DNA of 64,000 nucleotides from Lojkania enalia (Eukaryota > Ascomycota > Dothideomycetes > Pleosporales), in contig ML986637.1 of assembly GCA_010094045.1 (NCBI GenBank), positions 186,001-250,000 on the forward strand, given 5' to 3'. The notes under the pieces were generated by a model. That model was not told the DNA's origin, searched no databases, and worked only from the letters and a program-made list of their open reading frames with translations. The position numbers and the translations under genes were made by a program. Below are positions 12,030 through 24,559 of the stretch, piece by piece (positions within the stretch are counted from its first letter, which is position 1; the number at the start of each line of letters is the position of its first letter).

Positions 12030-12737
12030 CTACTCGGCTTCTAGGCTATCTCGCACACACTTCCTAGCCCTCTTCTTGAACTCGGCTGGGTTCTCACGCC
12101 ACATTGCTGCGGCCTCGACGTTGGCTGGGGACTCGTCGTTCGGTGAGCTGAGCATGGATATCACGGAGAGAAGAATCGTTTCGGGAGTTTGGACGGGGGA
12201 CCAGCGCTCACTAGCAGATTCATAGCCGTATTTGTCTTCCTCCGGGGGATGCAGGATCGAGATGCAGACCTCACCGTTGGGGTAGACTGTGTGATGTTAG
12301 TAAATAGGTATCTGGAGTGTGAGCGGCGGGGGATGGGTTAGGGTGGGGTAGGTTTGTAGGTGTGAGATGTTTGGGGACTTGGCGAGGAGACGTACTGTTT
12401 GGATGGAAGATAGGCGTTTCAAAGCGCATTTTTGGTGGGAGCAGGGGGTATTCTGATGGGAAGGTGAGGTGCGCGCGAAAGAAGCCACCTACACATTACG
12501 TCTGTTAGTTGCTTCCACTAGGATAGTATCGCACTGTGTAAATCTGGGGAGTGGCTAGGTAAGCAGGAGTATCATACCTCCGTAGAATTTCGTGTCGTCG
12601 TTGATCATTAGCATGACCTCCCACTCGAATACATTGTTGTCTACGAGCCCACAGCTGATACCGGGAATATCCTTGTCGTTTTGCATTTGCTTTAGTTGGC
12701 GCGAGAGGAGGATTGCGGCTGATGATGAGGATGCCAT
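12030..12737 (-). CDS. UBC7: ubiquitin-conjugating enzyme E2, Ubc7/UBE2G type
   Basis: Three exons on the minus strand (12737-12578, 12488-12396, 12286-12030) give 169 residues, close to human UBE2G1 (170). The E2 core is clear: LLSRQLKQMQ (helix 1), FEWEVMLMINDDTKFYGG, FPSEYPLLPPKMRF, the HPN motif, and the active-site cysteine Cys92 in PNGEVCISILHPP. The acidic insert just after the cysteine (PEEDKYGYESASERW) marks the Ubc7/UBE2G/UBE2R group. Yeast Ubc7 is recruited to the ER membrane by Cue1 and works with Hrd1 and Doa10 ligases in ER-associated degradation; the same role is expected here. Introns carry good GTATGA/GTACGT donors. UBE2G1 versus UBE2G2 orthology cannot be settled by eye. Confidence 0.92.
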
Positions 12738-15700
12738 GTTGTTCGCGTGGTTGTGGGTTATTTGGGAGAAGAGTTCTGAGGTAAAGGAGCCCTGGAGGGG
12801 AGGGAGGGGGCCCGTGGTGCTGCGGCGAGGCCTGGCGGGGAACGAGCGAAACTTCCTTTACGTGGTGCCCCTGCTTAATGGTTGGTATTCGGAAGCTTGA
12901 GATAAGCGCAGTAAGTGCTAGATATTTCGAGACGTTGCTCGCCAAACAAGAAAATTTCGCAGCTGTCGTGCGGTCGGGCGGTGTTTAGGCAAGGTTATTG
13001 TTCCATCGAATGATAAGGTGCGCAATTTAATTGTTAGGTAGATCGTATGTTAAGCGGGTCCGTCGGCAAGAAGGTCAATGGTAACTGCAAGATGTATGCA
13101 GTGAAATGTGGTGAACAATGAGTGAGTCGTTGTGTTGCAGAAGCAAGTACTCGAGATATGTTGTGCCTCCAATAGAGGTGCCGCAAATGGCGAGATCTGC
13201 CAAGACGGCTCGAAAAGCAAGGGAGGGAGAGCTTGGCCGCCCATTTTACTCGTATCGGGGGGACTTCATTATTCTTGCCCTCTATTAAGAGCGGCTTCTA
13301 TCGCGGTTGATTAGTTTGCAACGAGCATTATATACATGACTGTACTGTGACTTTGTTGAGGCATATGTACATTTGATACAAAAGCAAACAAAAAGATTGT
13401 GAAGGAAGACAACAGATCAAGCCCGGACAATGGATCGTGCAGTCCCTGCTGCGAGCCCATTTTCTCGCCAATATTCTGGAAGAAATGTTCTTATTATAAG
13501 TGCCATATTCCCCTGCGTCTTGAGCAGTGGGAAGAGACGCAAACAGCAAAGTCACTTAAAGGTAATAGAGACCGAGCATAACCCCTAATATACTCGCCTA
13601 AAATGGCCTGACCAACGGAATGCTAGAGTCCATGCTTGATTTTGACAGGCGCACCAAGTCTTCTCGTGGAGGCCTGGCACTAGTTTTCGTTCTTACTTTC
13701 ACATTCATCCTTGTTCACTTCCCCCCAGGGCTCCGGTAAGGGACAGCCGTTTTTTTGGATTCGAGTCTCGATAGTGGCTTAGCGCGAATGAAAAGAATAA
13801 CAGCGAAGATGAGATGATACGGAGATAGTTGCTAACCGTAGGTGCTTCAACGGCTAACAATCCCTAGAATTACAGTCAGAGCTTTGTTTGTGGTAGTTCA
13901 TAGGCCGCTGGCACGGTTTCCGCCACGATTCTAGAACGTCTCCCATAATGCTAAAGGTATGATATACGAGGATGGACAGACAATCTCTACTAGAATTCTA
14001 GTAATGGTGCTACAGAGGGGTAAGCACCTATTTATGCTTGGAGTGGTCTTGTGACTAGACTAGGGTCTAGATAAAAATGGGTCATATAGGAAGATAGCGA
14101 GGAACTAGTGCTCCAGAAATAACCATTCGCTCAATGTCAAACACGAGACAAATGATGAATTCTATCGCCGTCGAAGCGGATGAAGATTCCATAATGGGAA
14201 AGAATGAGAGGAATACGTGCAGCCCGGTCAATCTAGACGGAGCATTGACCCAACAGCTTGTCATTCACTTAAAGATGTCTGCCTCAAAGAGGTGTCCACA
14301 AGAAGCTAGTATTGCCACATTACTTCGCCCGGAGTAGAGGCAATATTCGGTTATTTTGGGTATAGTCTGGCGAGTATGAGTAGTCGAAACATTCAATGAA
14401 ATACGGGGTATGGGGCTGAATACAGCAGTGCTTTTTCTGAAATAGAGGGGGCGAAAAGATCCTGATGATTACTAAAGTAATCGTCGAGAGCATTGCAGAG
14501 GGAATGGATGACGGAAAACGGAAAGTGTGTAGGCGAATCTCACGCCATGTAAGCTAGTAGAATCTTTTCACCTGATCCTGCGAGCTTTGACGCCGCGCAG
14601 AATCAAAAAAATTCGCTTCCGCATTATGGAATACTCAAATTCCTTTGCTTTTTCTATGCTCAGCAGTTGAACATAGACCGCTATTAACCGTACAATGTTA
14701 ACATTCTGCGGAACTAAACCATTAAGATAAACTTGACGATTAATTTGCCGAAGCCGAATCGGCATTGCTAGTTGTCGGCAACATCACGTAGTATACGAAT
14801 GTGCCGGAAAGTTGTGAACTGAAGTCTAGACTCAAGAAGTAGGAAAAAGGTGCGGGAAGCGAAAGAACAATGAGAGCTGAAAGTGTATGCCTCTTGTGGG
14901 GCTTGCGATACACCAATAGCAATGACTATAGTAGTCATTTGGAAATCGATTTACTTTTATCCCGTATCTTCAAGGGCGCCACACACAGTGTTTGGGAGAA
15001 GTGTTCCCAAGTACGGTCTGCCGCAGAAAATGGCAGATGGCACGTGGTTCGCCTGCATCAACCCCTCATGAAGATCAATAACAATTCGTTGAAGCCTTGC
15101 CGACTCCTGAGGCCACTGGCGTTTTTTCCACTGGGCTCTATCAATCCTGCTGCAATAGTTTCCAGTCTGTCGGGCCCCAACAAGTGTAGGTAATCTTCTT
15201 ATGATCAGTAAGCGGCACTATTCAAGGATGTTCGGCGGTCTTATCCGTGTCACTACTGAGCAGGAAAACGGAATTTGAATGTCATCGCCCCTACTCTACG
15301 ACGGCTGAAAATGATACCGAGTCGGTCATTCCGCCTTCTGCGCTGCGTTGAGTCTTCAAAAGCTCTCTTTGGACAGTGCAAAATGAGGACTCAGGATAAA
15401 GTTGCGCAAAGATTGAGCGGCGCTGTCAGCGCAGCAACGCCAATCGTAAGGTGTACCGTCTCACTTGGGGGCGCACTCGCCTTGTCAGTCCCGATCTAAG
15501 ACCCTTTAAGCATAAACCAGAGGTAAATGTTTGACAGGGGGCACCATGATCGGGAGGCTTAGCAAAGTTAGGAAGCGACTGGACAAGGGTGTCACAGCGA
15601 GTCGTGCTCATTCAAGAGAATGATTTGTGACAGAAGCGTTAGTCGCTGATGTTAACAAAGCAGAGGCAGTGTAATCACAAGGACTGGGGTAGCCGAAATC

Positions 15701-15871
15701 GCCCGCCGGTTTCAATCCGGGGACCCATGAGGGTTTTAATAATGAATGAAGCCCTCGACCGTCGAGGCTGGTTGAGCATCTCAGCTTCATTGCGAGAGCC
15801 CTTCACCCCTCTTCTCGTAGCTCTTGGTACGGTCAAGTGGCCACAGATGTCGCGGTGACATACAGCTCTAG
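12738..15871. other. 3.1-kb gene-poor region
   Basis: Both strands carry only short frames (up to about 107 codons) with no recognisable domains, and the base composition is not strongly AT-biased. I see no inverted repeats, tRNA or transposon relics that I can name. The first few hundred bases are the Ubc7 promoter and the last few hundred that of the kelch gene. Confidence 0.45.
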
Positions 15872-18038
15872 ATGGATCAGCTATCGCATCGCCGAGCCTG
15901 GCCTTTACGCGCTCTCGCCATTTTCGCGTTAATTTCTAGTCCCATTTTGGTTCGCGCGCAAATATCAGGCTTCGAACTAAACCCAGTGGACAACTTCTGT
16001 GGAAGATGGTATCAGCAGTGTAAGTGATCGGTTCGTCGAGGGGATATTATATCCTATTAATAATTGAGCATAGCTATTGTCAAGAATGATATCCTTTACA
16101 TCGACAGCGGAGTACAGAAGTGGAACGGAACGGATGTCTCTGAGCCTATATACGGCATTAGTATGTTCCTCTTCCAAGGTTAGGACACCGTACTAACATT
16201 TCTAGACAACTACATCTTAACAATTCCTCTAGATTTCACCTGGGATTGGAAAACGAACATTATTATTGATGCCATACCAAAGAATGAGACGAATCCATCT
16301 ACGGGCACCCTCCCGCCCAGCTTAACGAGAGGACATATGTTCCATGGTCCTGCCGATGACCCTGCTGTGTACATTTATGGCGGAACAACTTTTATGGGAA
16401 ACCGATCCTTTGCAGGGCATATACGACCGGATTCCTCGACCTATCCTCTCTGGGCCTACACAGCCAACTCCTCGGACTATCCATGGTCACAATATGACGT
16501 GGGATTACCCTGGATGCCTAACCATGGAGCAGCCGCGGAGGCTATCGATCAGAACCTGGGATTCTATCTCAATGGTCAAATTGATTGGGGAACATCAGTC
16601 CAAACAGTAAACTTCAGTAACACCAGTACTTATAGGCCATTGGAGGGGATGATAGTGCTTGACCTGCAAAATCATACTTCTAGAAATATATCAACGCCAG
16701 GTCTTGGAGGAGATGGTCCAAGAGTGGGTGGGACCATGGAATACATTGCTGATGTGGGAGGAAGCGGGATTTTGATTGCACTCGGTGGTATGGTGAACAA
16801 TGAGTATCGTACAGTGTCCTATTCGGATGCCAATAGAGGTGATCTGGTATGTTCGTGGTTCTTCAGCCCGGCCACTACTCATATTTTGCGCAGATTGAAT
16901 TTTCTGCTGTTGATGTCTTTGATATCAATTCCTATCTTCAGAATCCAACTGGCAACGGTACTTGGTATCGACAAAACACTACAGGTGACATCCCTCCTGC
17001 TAGAATCGATTTTTGCACCACTTCGATTTCTGCACCGGACAATTCGAGTCATCATATTTATCTATACGGTGGAATCGACCGGAATCTAGGATCCGAAAAT
17101 GACATCCGCGCGGGCTACGATGATGTCTACGTCCTCAGTATACCGTCGTTTACTTGGACGCCCATTTTCCAGAACGGTAAGAAATACATTACTTTTCCTA
17201 TAACAGAAATTTGTCTTCTGACAGTGAGACAGGAGCTTCTCCGCGATGGGGTCATAACTGCCATGTAGCTGGTAAACGTCAAATGGTCACGGTGGGAGGT
17301 AATATCACTAACACTGGCGTCTGCGATTGGGAACTGAAGGGAGTTGCATTTTTGGATATGTCAACGGTGACGTGGGGAAGCGTCTTCCTTTCTAACCAAA
17401 CCGACTACACTGTTCCCACAAAGGTCCTACCAGCGACCGGTGGGACAATATCTGGTGCAGCGACAATCAAAGAACCGGAAGAAGGTTGGACTGATCCGGG
17501 CTTGAAGACGGTCTTTGATACGCCTCGCAAATGGGGATCTGAGTCATCCCCAACCGCAACACCAGCGGCCACTGGAGGGAAAAGTAACATAGGGGCTATC
17601 GCAGGAGGAGTTGTGGGAGGTGTTGTTGGGCTTGCTGTGCTTGCAGGACTCCTCTTTTTCTGGAAGCGAAGGCACGACAAGGAAAAAGGACCACACGAGC
17701 TTTCCAACGAAGAAGTTCAACCACCAGAACTTGGGCTCGACAACTACAAGAAACGGTACGAAATGCAAGGTGTGAACGAGAACGACCCAGCGGAGCTCCC
17801 CGGCCCCGAAGCTCAAGAACTCAACGCGCCACGCATATTCGTTGAAGCCGATCGAACAACAGCAACGAATCGCGCAGAACTCTCTGCCACAAACATCGTC
17901 CCAGGTGGTGTCCATGGTGTGCCTATCGTCAGAACACCCGGCGATGATTTGCCCACGCCGCCACTGTCAGCACCCATCTCGCCGCCGATTGCGGATGTCA
18001 CAAATCAGCCTTCAGACCTACGTGCAAGTAACACCTGA
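15872..18038 (+). CDS. kelch-repeat single-pass cell-surface protein
   Basis: Five exons, 15872-16019, 16074-16160, 16206-16846, 16894-17176 and 17233-18038, give 654 residues. The N-terminus has a signal peptide (RALAIFALISSPILVRA, about residues 11-27). The body carries kelch-type beta-propeller blades, each with a Gly-Gly pair after hydrophobic residues: VYIYGGTTF, GILIALGGMV, IYLYGGIDR and QMVTVGGNI, with ARIDFC and SPRWGHN blade starts. Many N-glycosylation sequons fit an extracellular domain. A Gly/Val/Ala-rich transmembrane helix (about GAIAGGVVGGVVGLAVLAGLLFF) is followed by a basic stop-transfer WKRRHDKEK and a Pro-rich cytosolic tail. Pezizomycotina encode many such proteins, mostly uncharacterised. 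The acceptor of the last intron was chosen (GAGACAG) because it restores the GASPRWGHN frame. Confidence 0.85.
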
Positions 18039-19456
18039 CAGCCATACTCCCGAACACAGCTATTCCCCGATGAATATCTTCACCTGTCTGACCCCAAATG
18101 CCCACAGTAGCAGCCCTATCTAGCCAAATGCTTTAGCTTGTAGCCCCCAGGCTTACAACCAGAAGCCTGGCCCTAGTCAAAACTACATACGCATGCAGGG
18201 GCAATCACTTCAGCCAACGCAGCCACAACCGGGCTTATTTTCTCCGTTTAACGCCATGGCCGGGTTGATAAATATATTTCCGTTCGCTTGAGCGAGTTGA
18301 GAGTGGATGGTGCAGGCGGTGAGCGCGCATCGCCTCTGATAGGCGATATTTCAGCGTCAGCATCGATATGTCGACCCCAACCCTACGGTAGCTAGATGGA
18401 AGAATGCTTCCGCAATACAGAAGTCCTGTGATCGTAGTCTAGATGTTTCATGATTAGTTTTATACCCCTGGATAGTTAGCAACTGTCATTGTTTTACAGA
18501 AATAGGAAATACAATGGGTCGAATGATGCACTTTAACACGGCCTTTTCCCTGTCATCTCTGATGGTAATTTGCCTTTATTCCCCTCTTAGATCTCGCTAT
18601 TGGATAGGGGAGATTATAGTCCCAGCCCCAGATGCCAATCATGCCGGTCGATTCAAGAAAGGTTCCAACCTAAGTCTGAAGCTAAAATGGAATACCCCCC
18701 TAATAATCACCCCCTTTCATACCCCAGCTAATGCATAGCTGAAACACATTTACTGCTCTATTTTACCTATTTCTCGCTCTATGGAGATCGCCTCCAGCTA
18801 TTTCAAATAGTAGAGTTTTATTCCTGGATTTTTCGTCTTGTACGTACCTTTGTATACCTCGTCAATATAGCCACAGCGGAATGAGAAGGATATGTCGAGG
18901 ACGGATGCTGATTGGAATGACTTGAAAAAGGAACTTAGAATGAAAGCTTATAGATGTAGTTGCTATTTTGTAGATCGAGTAAACCATATACCAGATCTTT
19001 GCAGGACTTCTCGCGCAGGATCGAAAGGGGAGATGGATGTTGGACTGATATTCATAAGGCTCAGTTTACTAGGGACAATAACTTATCCAACAACTCCGAT
19101 CCAATTTCAAAGCAGGTATCAAGATCACAAACACTCGCAAGTCCAAGGACTAAGAATCGACATAGTTTCAGATGGGGGGATTCGTTTCGCTACCATGCAT
19201 GCATCTCCCAAACTATCCGTACAGTACCTGTCGTCTACATCGAGGCCCTTCCTTGCCATGCCACAAAGCGGAGTGAAATCTAAGTGTATTCTCCATCACC
19301 ACCCAAGCCGGAATTCGGATATGCGCATGACCTCGAACGCCAAAGTGACATAAGAAACATGGAATAAAAGCGATAACACGATCATATATGCCCATTGTAA
19401 CTAATTGGCCTAAGGGCGAAAAAGGAACATCGAAGGAGAAGAATGCATAGGGATTA
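18039..19456. other. convergent intergenic region
   Basis: This lies between the convergent kelch and DGK1-like genes. There are short unrelated frames on both strands and several ATAG-rich stretches, with no domain, RNA or repeat that I can identify. Confidence 0.5.
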
Positions 19457-20659
19457 TTAACCGAATATCTTGAGGAAGCCCCAAAGCCCTGCGCCGCATA
19501 GTGCTGGGATGGTTAGGTTGTCGTCCCAACCAAAGAGATCAATGGCCTCGCTGACGCTAGCTACAAAGCCTGCCCAGGCGGACATGGCGCCCAGAGCTAG
19601 ATAGCCAGTGATCGAGCTTTCCGCAAATGATAGACCAAGAGCATTGCGGACACTAGGAGGAAGTGCAAGAACACCCTGAAATGCGAAGGAATTCTCGTCA
19701 TGGTTTTGGGATGCTACAAGGGGTCCGAGCCAACCCCAGAAGAACCCGGCCGTGATGATGCCTGTAATGCAAGCTGCGATGGATCCAGCGAGAGACTTTC
19801 CTTTTCGAACACGCCATGTATGATGTCCCCAGAGTCGTCCGAATGTAGAGGCTGCCGTATCACACCAGCTGAGTAACAGGATGCTCATCACTCCAATGTC
19901 CTTGGGGCAGAAGCATAGGACCATCCAAGCACCAAGAAGATATGAGATGACGCCATTATAGCCGTCGACTTCGGATTCGCGCATTAACGCTCCCAGGCAG
20001 CGGATGTAAAACCTATTGACCTGCCAGTATCGATGTCGAATGACGTCTGTTGCTGCGATTGGGATAAGCAGGGTGAGGAGCACTGGGTGAATTTGGTCTG
20101 GCTGGCGACCGGTGCAGTACAGGAAGACGGTTAGGAAGCCGATAGATACATGGAGGATTTTGCGTGGAATCTCATGTCGGTGAATCTGCATATTCATTAG
20201 CTCCGTACGGGGCCGGATTTGTATGAGGGAACTCACAAATGACCTCCATTTCTGATGGATAGGAATGAGACCTAAGGGACTCGGGCTCCTACTCATCTCC
20301 CTCCAATAGTTCTTATTTGCTTGTGCAGGTGATAGGTGGCCATTAACGGTGCCATTCGGCATCGTCAATTCCGTTTTCTTATCACCCCCAGCTTTCTTTA
20401 GTGCTGTCAATCCACTCATCCGTCTCCTCCTCCCTTCAAGCATCGGGCTTCGGCTCCTGGTCCGGGCCCTCTTCTCTGGATCTGAGCCTGAAGAATCTTC
20501 ATCTATCCGGGGCGGTGACGGCGGGCGCCTATTCTTCCGGGCAGCAGAACGCGTTACAGGGCCAAAGTAACCCTCCTTTCCGCTGAGCTCGGAGGGCGTT
20601 GGCGAAGGGGAGATGACGCGCGGGGTCTGCGGGACCTCGTACTGCCTGGAGGAATCCAT
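19457..20659 (-). CDS. DGK1: CTP-dependent diacylglycerol kinase, DGK1-like
   Basis: Two exons on the minus strand, 20659-20237 and 20185-19457, give 383 residues. The N-terminal 150 residues are Ser/Pro- and Arg-rich (ISPSPTPSELS, VTRSAARKNRR), as in fungal members. The C-terminal membrane domain contains HRHEIPRKILHVSIGF, multiple hydrophobic helices, and the conserved SEVDGYNGVISYLLGA, WCDTAASTFGRLWG, RKGKSLAGS and NLTIPALCGAG blocks of the CTP-transferase superfamily. Yeast Dgk1 is an ER and nuclear-envelope enzyme that makes phosphatidate from diacylglycerol with CTP, countering the lipin Pah1. The start at 20659 (MDSSRQYE) was preferred because family similarity begins there; the frame is open upstream to 21037. 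The 51-nt intron is a multiple of three with no stop, so its retention would add 17 residues. Confidence 0.87.
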   Translation of the reverse strand: MDSSRQYEVPQTPRVISPSPTPSELSGKEGYFGPVTRSAARKNRRPPSPPRIDEDSSGSDPEKRARTRSRSPMLEGRRRRMSGLTALKKAGGDKKTELTMPNGTVNGHLSPAQANKNYWREMSRSPSPLGLIPIHQKWRSFVSSLIQIRPRTELMNMQIHRHEIPRKILHVSIGFLTVFLYCTGRQPDQIHPVLLTLLIPIAATDVIRHRYWQVNRFYIRCLGALMRESEVDGYNGVISYLLGAWMVLCFCPKDIGVMSILLLSWCDTAASTFGRLWGHHTWRVRKGKSLAGSIAACITGIITAGFFWGWLGPLVASQNHDENSFAFQGVLALPPSVRNALGLSFAESSITGYLALGAMSAWAGFVASVSEAIDLFGWDDNLTIPALCGAGLWGFLKIFG

Positions 20660-21496
20660 CGCTTCCTGCCAGCAACTTCGAAACGAGGGGAGGGGTGGAG
20701 CCCGGATGAGGCCGGTAAGCGATAGACGGGCGCGGAAGCAAAGATATGCGACGTCTGATAGCAAAGAGCGGCTTTGCGCTCGCAGCTGCGGATGCGCGAG
20801 AGGCTCGTCGTCCGAGGTTGCGCTGAGAGACACAGATGCTTCTGTGTCAGATGTCAAACAGATCACTGGGAGCTCGGAAGCCAGAGTTGACACGAGTTCG
20901 TCCGATCGCGTGTCATCGTCTGGGAAAAGCGGTGAGGCCACTGTTGTGGTGGGCAGCAGCCTGGGCTTTGGTAGGGGATGAGGATAGGGAGGGATGGCGG
21001 ACTGAGTGTGGCAGTACGCCAGGAGGGCTGATTGCAAGGCCGGAATTTTTTACAAGGTGCTACGCACTCCCTCGTCACTCGTCACCTCCGGGACGGTGCC
21101 TGAGGGCCTATCCGGCTTGGCGATGGGATTTGCACTCGATATGAGTGACGAACGTCGAAAGTCGAAGAAGTGTTGGAGAATTCCAACCGGATAACAAGGA
21201 AAAGGTGTGTCTTTCGGTTCCCCTGATAGCAACCTATGTGACTGCTTGCCTCCTACTCTGGAGCTGCTTCGAGTATGCTGATAAGACCACGTGCCGCATT
21301 CTGATGCGTGCCTGTGAATATTTATATGCACCGCCACAGCAGCCACATCGTTTCTAAAAATTTTTGGGGCGTGAACACCAACGAGATACAACACCTATGC
21401 CTTGCCTTCGAGACAGTCGCAGAATAACCTTGCATTATCTCTTCTGCGAAATCTATGAAATCTCTGTATCTACAAAGTTAGATTTTCTGGCGCAAA
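20660..21496. promoter_or_regulatory. divergent promoter of DGK1-like and SPB4 genes
   Basis: About 840 bp between divergent starts. An AAAAATTTTT element at 21356-21365, about 130 bp before SPB4, resembles the RRPE motif common upstream of fungal ribosome-biogenesis genes. The minus strand stays open upstream of the DGK1-like start to 21037, which I treat as leader. Confidence 0.35.
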
Positions 21497-23468
21497 ATGG
21501 CTCCTCAGCCAAAAGTGGAGGCTCAGCAACGCAAGCGGCAATGGGATGCTCTTACACCTCCACTATCCGAATGGATCCTCGATGCTATTTCATACATGGG
21601 ATTTACGAAGACGACGCCCGTGCAAGATGCTGCGATTCCATTATTTATGGGAAACAAAGATGTAGTGGTCGAAGCAGTAACTGGATCGGGCAAGACCCTG
21701 GCGTAGGTTCTCCATGTTCTAAATACTATAATACAAAACAGTCTAACGCATGTTCAGCTTTCTTATTCCTGTTGTTGAGCGCTTGCTCCGGCTTGAAGCA
21801 CCGATTAAGAAGCATCATGTCGGTGCCATCATCATCTCTCCTACTAGAGAGCTTGCAACTCAGATCCATGCTGTCCTTGTCTCGCTCTTAAAGTTTCACG
21901 CGCCATCCGCTGCACTACTGAAAACGGACGATGATGAAGATGTTGAAATGGCTGACACAGAATCTTCCCCTCCTGCCTTTCCAGCCGGGACTTTAAAGGT
22001 CGTCCCGCAACTGCTCCTAGGAGGCGCCGTAACGCCAGCCCAAGATTTGAGCGCATTCCTAAAGAACTCTCCCACCCTCCTGATTGGAACTCCTGGCCGA
22101 CTTCTTGAGTTACTTTCTTCCCCTCATGTTTATTGCCCTCAATCATCCTTCGACGTCGTAGTTCTTGACGAAGCAGATCGTCTTCTCGATCTTGGTTTCA
22201 AAGAAGATCTACAGAAAATTCTGTCTCGGCTTCCGAAGCAGCGCCGCACAGGCTTGTTTAGCGCAAGTGTGAGTGAAGCCGTAGACCAGCTTGTTCGTGT
22301 TGGTTTAAGAAATCCTGTTCGGATTTCCGTCAAGGTGAAAGCGCGCACAACGACGAATGGAAAGGACGAGGGCAAGATAGAAGACAAGAAGACGCCAGCA
22401 AGCCTGCAGATGTCCTACATCGTTACGCCTCCAGTACATAAAATCCCCGCCATCCAAACATTACTCAGATCGCTCCTGCCGCAACCACAGAAAACGATTC
22501 TCTATCTAGCGACATGCTATTCAGTCGACTATTTTCAGCATGTCTTGCCAGACATTTTGAAAGGCTTTGCCATTGTGCCCTTGCACGGAAAACATCCGGA
22601 CAAAGTACGACGCAAGAATTTCACCAAGTTTGCCGACAGCCTTACTCCCTCCGTCCTCTTAACCACCGACGTCGCAGCACGAGGCTTGGACATCCCATCT
22701 GTCGACCTAGTGTTGCAACTAGATCCACCAAGCGACCCAAAAACCTTCATCCACCGCTGCGGACGAGCTGGGCGAGCCGGACGTAAAGGTCTAGCTATCA
22801 CATTCCTCAGACCAGGCCGCGAAGAAGACTACATTGAGTTTCTGCGTGTCCGACAAACGCCCATCACACCTTTCACGAGCCCTCCCATATCTGCGTCTGA
22901 TAATGAGGCCGAAAGCACAATCGAGCAAATCCGGGAAATTGTGAAAAGTGACAGAGCGATACATGAAAAAGCACAACGCGGCTTTGTCTCTTGGGTCCGC
23001 GCGTACAGCAAACACACTGCAAGCTCCATATTCCGCGTCAGCGACTTGCAGTGGGACGAGCTGGGCCGTGCATGGGGTTTACTTAGGCTGCCTAGCATGC
23101 CGGAGCTGAAGAAATGGGATGGCGATCGCAGCCTCGGTGTCAATCTGGACTGGGATGCGTACGCATACAAGGATAAGCAAAGGGAAAAGCAGAGACTTGT
23201 TGGGAAACAGAATGAGGGCGATAATAAGGGGCATGTTAGAAAAGCTGGGAAAGGGAAGAACGGGAAAGGTGGGGCGTGGAGTCAGAAGAAGGAGCAGAGA
23301 GCGACGAAAGAGGTTAGGCGGGAGAAGAAAAAGGCGAAAAGGGAGTATGATCGTGTGGCGAGGATGACGGAGGAAGAGAGGAGGAACGAGGAGGAGTTGG
23401 GGAGTATGATTGCGCAAGTTAGGAGGAAGGTGGTTGATGATGAAGAGTTTGAGGGGTTTGGTAGTTGA
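21497..23468 (+). CDS. SPB4: ATP-dependent rRNA helicase SPB4 (DEAD-box)
   Basis: Two exons, 21497-21702 and 21758-23468, give 638 residues. DEAD-box motifs appear in order: Q motif GFTKTTPVQ, Walker [27 protein letters not shown] in [13 protein letters not shown], motif III as SAS (FSASVSEAV), [10 protein letters not shown] (motif V), and [13 protein letters not shown] (motif VI). The start [27 protein letters not shown], the long insert after PTREL with an acidic [11 protein letters not shown] patch, and the Lys/Arg-rich C-terminus ([19 protein letters not shown]) match SPB4. This is a nucleolar helicase needed for 27S pre-rRNA processing and 60S subunit assembly. The intron splits the codon just after GKTLA, a position I believe is common in the family. 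Confidence 0.94.
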
Positions 23469-24396
23469 GGGATCGCATTTGAATACAGTTTGATGACCGC
23501 AAGATCGGTTATTGAATGGGCGGGCGCAGGCTAGCTTTTTTCATACCCCTCGATAAAATTCTTCTCTAGTTGCGAAAGGCGAGGGCTGTGACATATCTTG
23601 AATCCCGTAGAGTTTCACATACCGAAGTCCGTTCTGAGGATTACTTCAAGATGGGAGTAGAAGGGTGTTTAGAAGAGACAGAGCGTTGCTCAGAATATTA
23701 GCGACATTCTCACAATAAATCATGAGCTTTCTAGAATGATATATGTCGAAGCCATTTTCTCTCAAATATCTCTAGTGGACCATTCAAGAAAATAACTCGT
23801 CCAACGACTTTCTTTTCAAAACGCTAAAATGCAGTAAGCCTCGATACAAAGAACCTCCTGCAGACCCCACTTGCAATTATCCCAATACCATCCCATAGCC
23901 ATAATGCAGCACCCCGCATAGCCTAAAAATGAACGCAGAAGTTGTTGTTCTGATGCCTTTCAAACAATTAACAGTAATTCTTTCGCCGCCAGGGCAAAAT
24001 TCTTTTCAGCAGCGCATTGTATTCCATAGCACTTAAAATGGCAAACCCAAGCTAGTCTGTCTATTCCCATAAGCCGTTCTGTATGCAAGCCCTGGTGATC
24101 GTAGTTCCATCATTTAGAAAGAAAGGCAAAGGATAGAATATAATGTCAGCTTTAGTAGTCTTCGACATAGAAGGTTACATGCGGTAGCATCCTACATCCG
24201 TAGAATATCTCATCTGCCCAACTACTACGATTCCATTACTCTAAACCGTGGGAACTAGAAAAGAGCAACCAGCCCCTAGCTCGCCACCCCATAACCGAGC
24301 CCGCGCGTTCCGCTTACTTCTTTGGCCACCCGGCCCATTCGCCTGCCCCGCTGCATAGTGTCACCTTTTCTTACTTTGTAGAATAATAATTAAAAC
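23469..24396. other. intergenic region upstream of U6
   Basis: The 3' flank of SPB4, then moderately AT-rich sequence without reading frames of interest. The last part is the upstream region of the U6 gene. Confidence 0.5.
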
Positions 24397-24403
24397 TATA
24401 TAA
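24397..24403 (+). promoter_or_regulatory. TATA box of the U6 gene
   Basis: TATATAA begins 29 bases before the proposed first nucleotide of U6, which is where a Pol III TATA box belongs in fungal U6 genes. Confidence 0.7.
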
Positions 24404-24425
24404 TTAAAATAAGCAAACAATCCTC

Positions 24426-24530
24426 TTGCCTTCGGGCATCTGGTCAATTGAAACGATACAGAGAAGATTAGCATGGCCCCTGCACTAAGGATGACACGCT
24501 CAATCAAAGAGACGCTACCATTTTTTTTTT
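24426..24530 (+). ncRNA. U6 spliceosomal snRNA
   Basis: The sequence has every hallmark of U6. There is a 5' hairpin TGCC-TTCG-GGCA (24427-24438), then GGTCAATTGAAACGATACAG, the ACAGAGA box at 24458-24464 that pairs with the 5' splice site, and the AGC catalytic triad at 24470-24472. The universally conserved GCATGGCCCCTGC follows, then AAGGATGACACGC and a 3' tail ending in a ten-T Pol III terminator (24521-24530). U6 is the catalytic-core RNA of the spliceosome. No intron interrupts it. The exact 5' end is set by the hairpin and TATA distance and could shift by one or two bases. Confidence 0.95.
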
Positions 24531-24559
24531 GCCAAATTTTCACAATTCAATCCCCAGGT

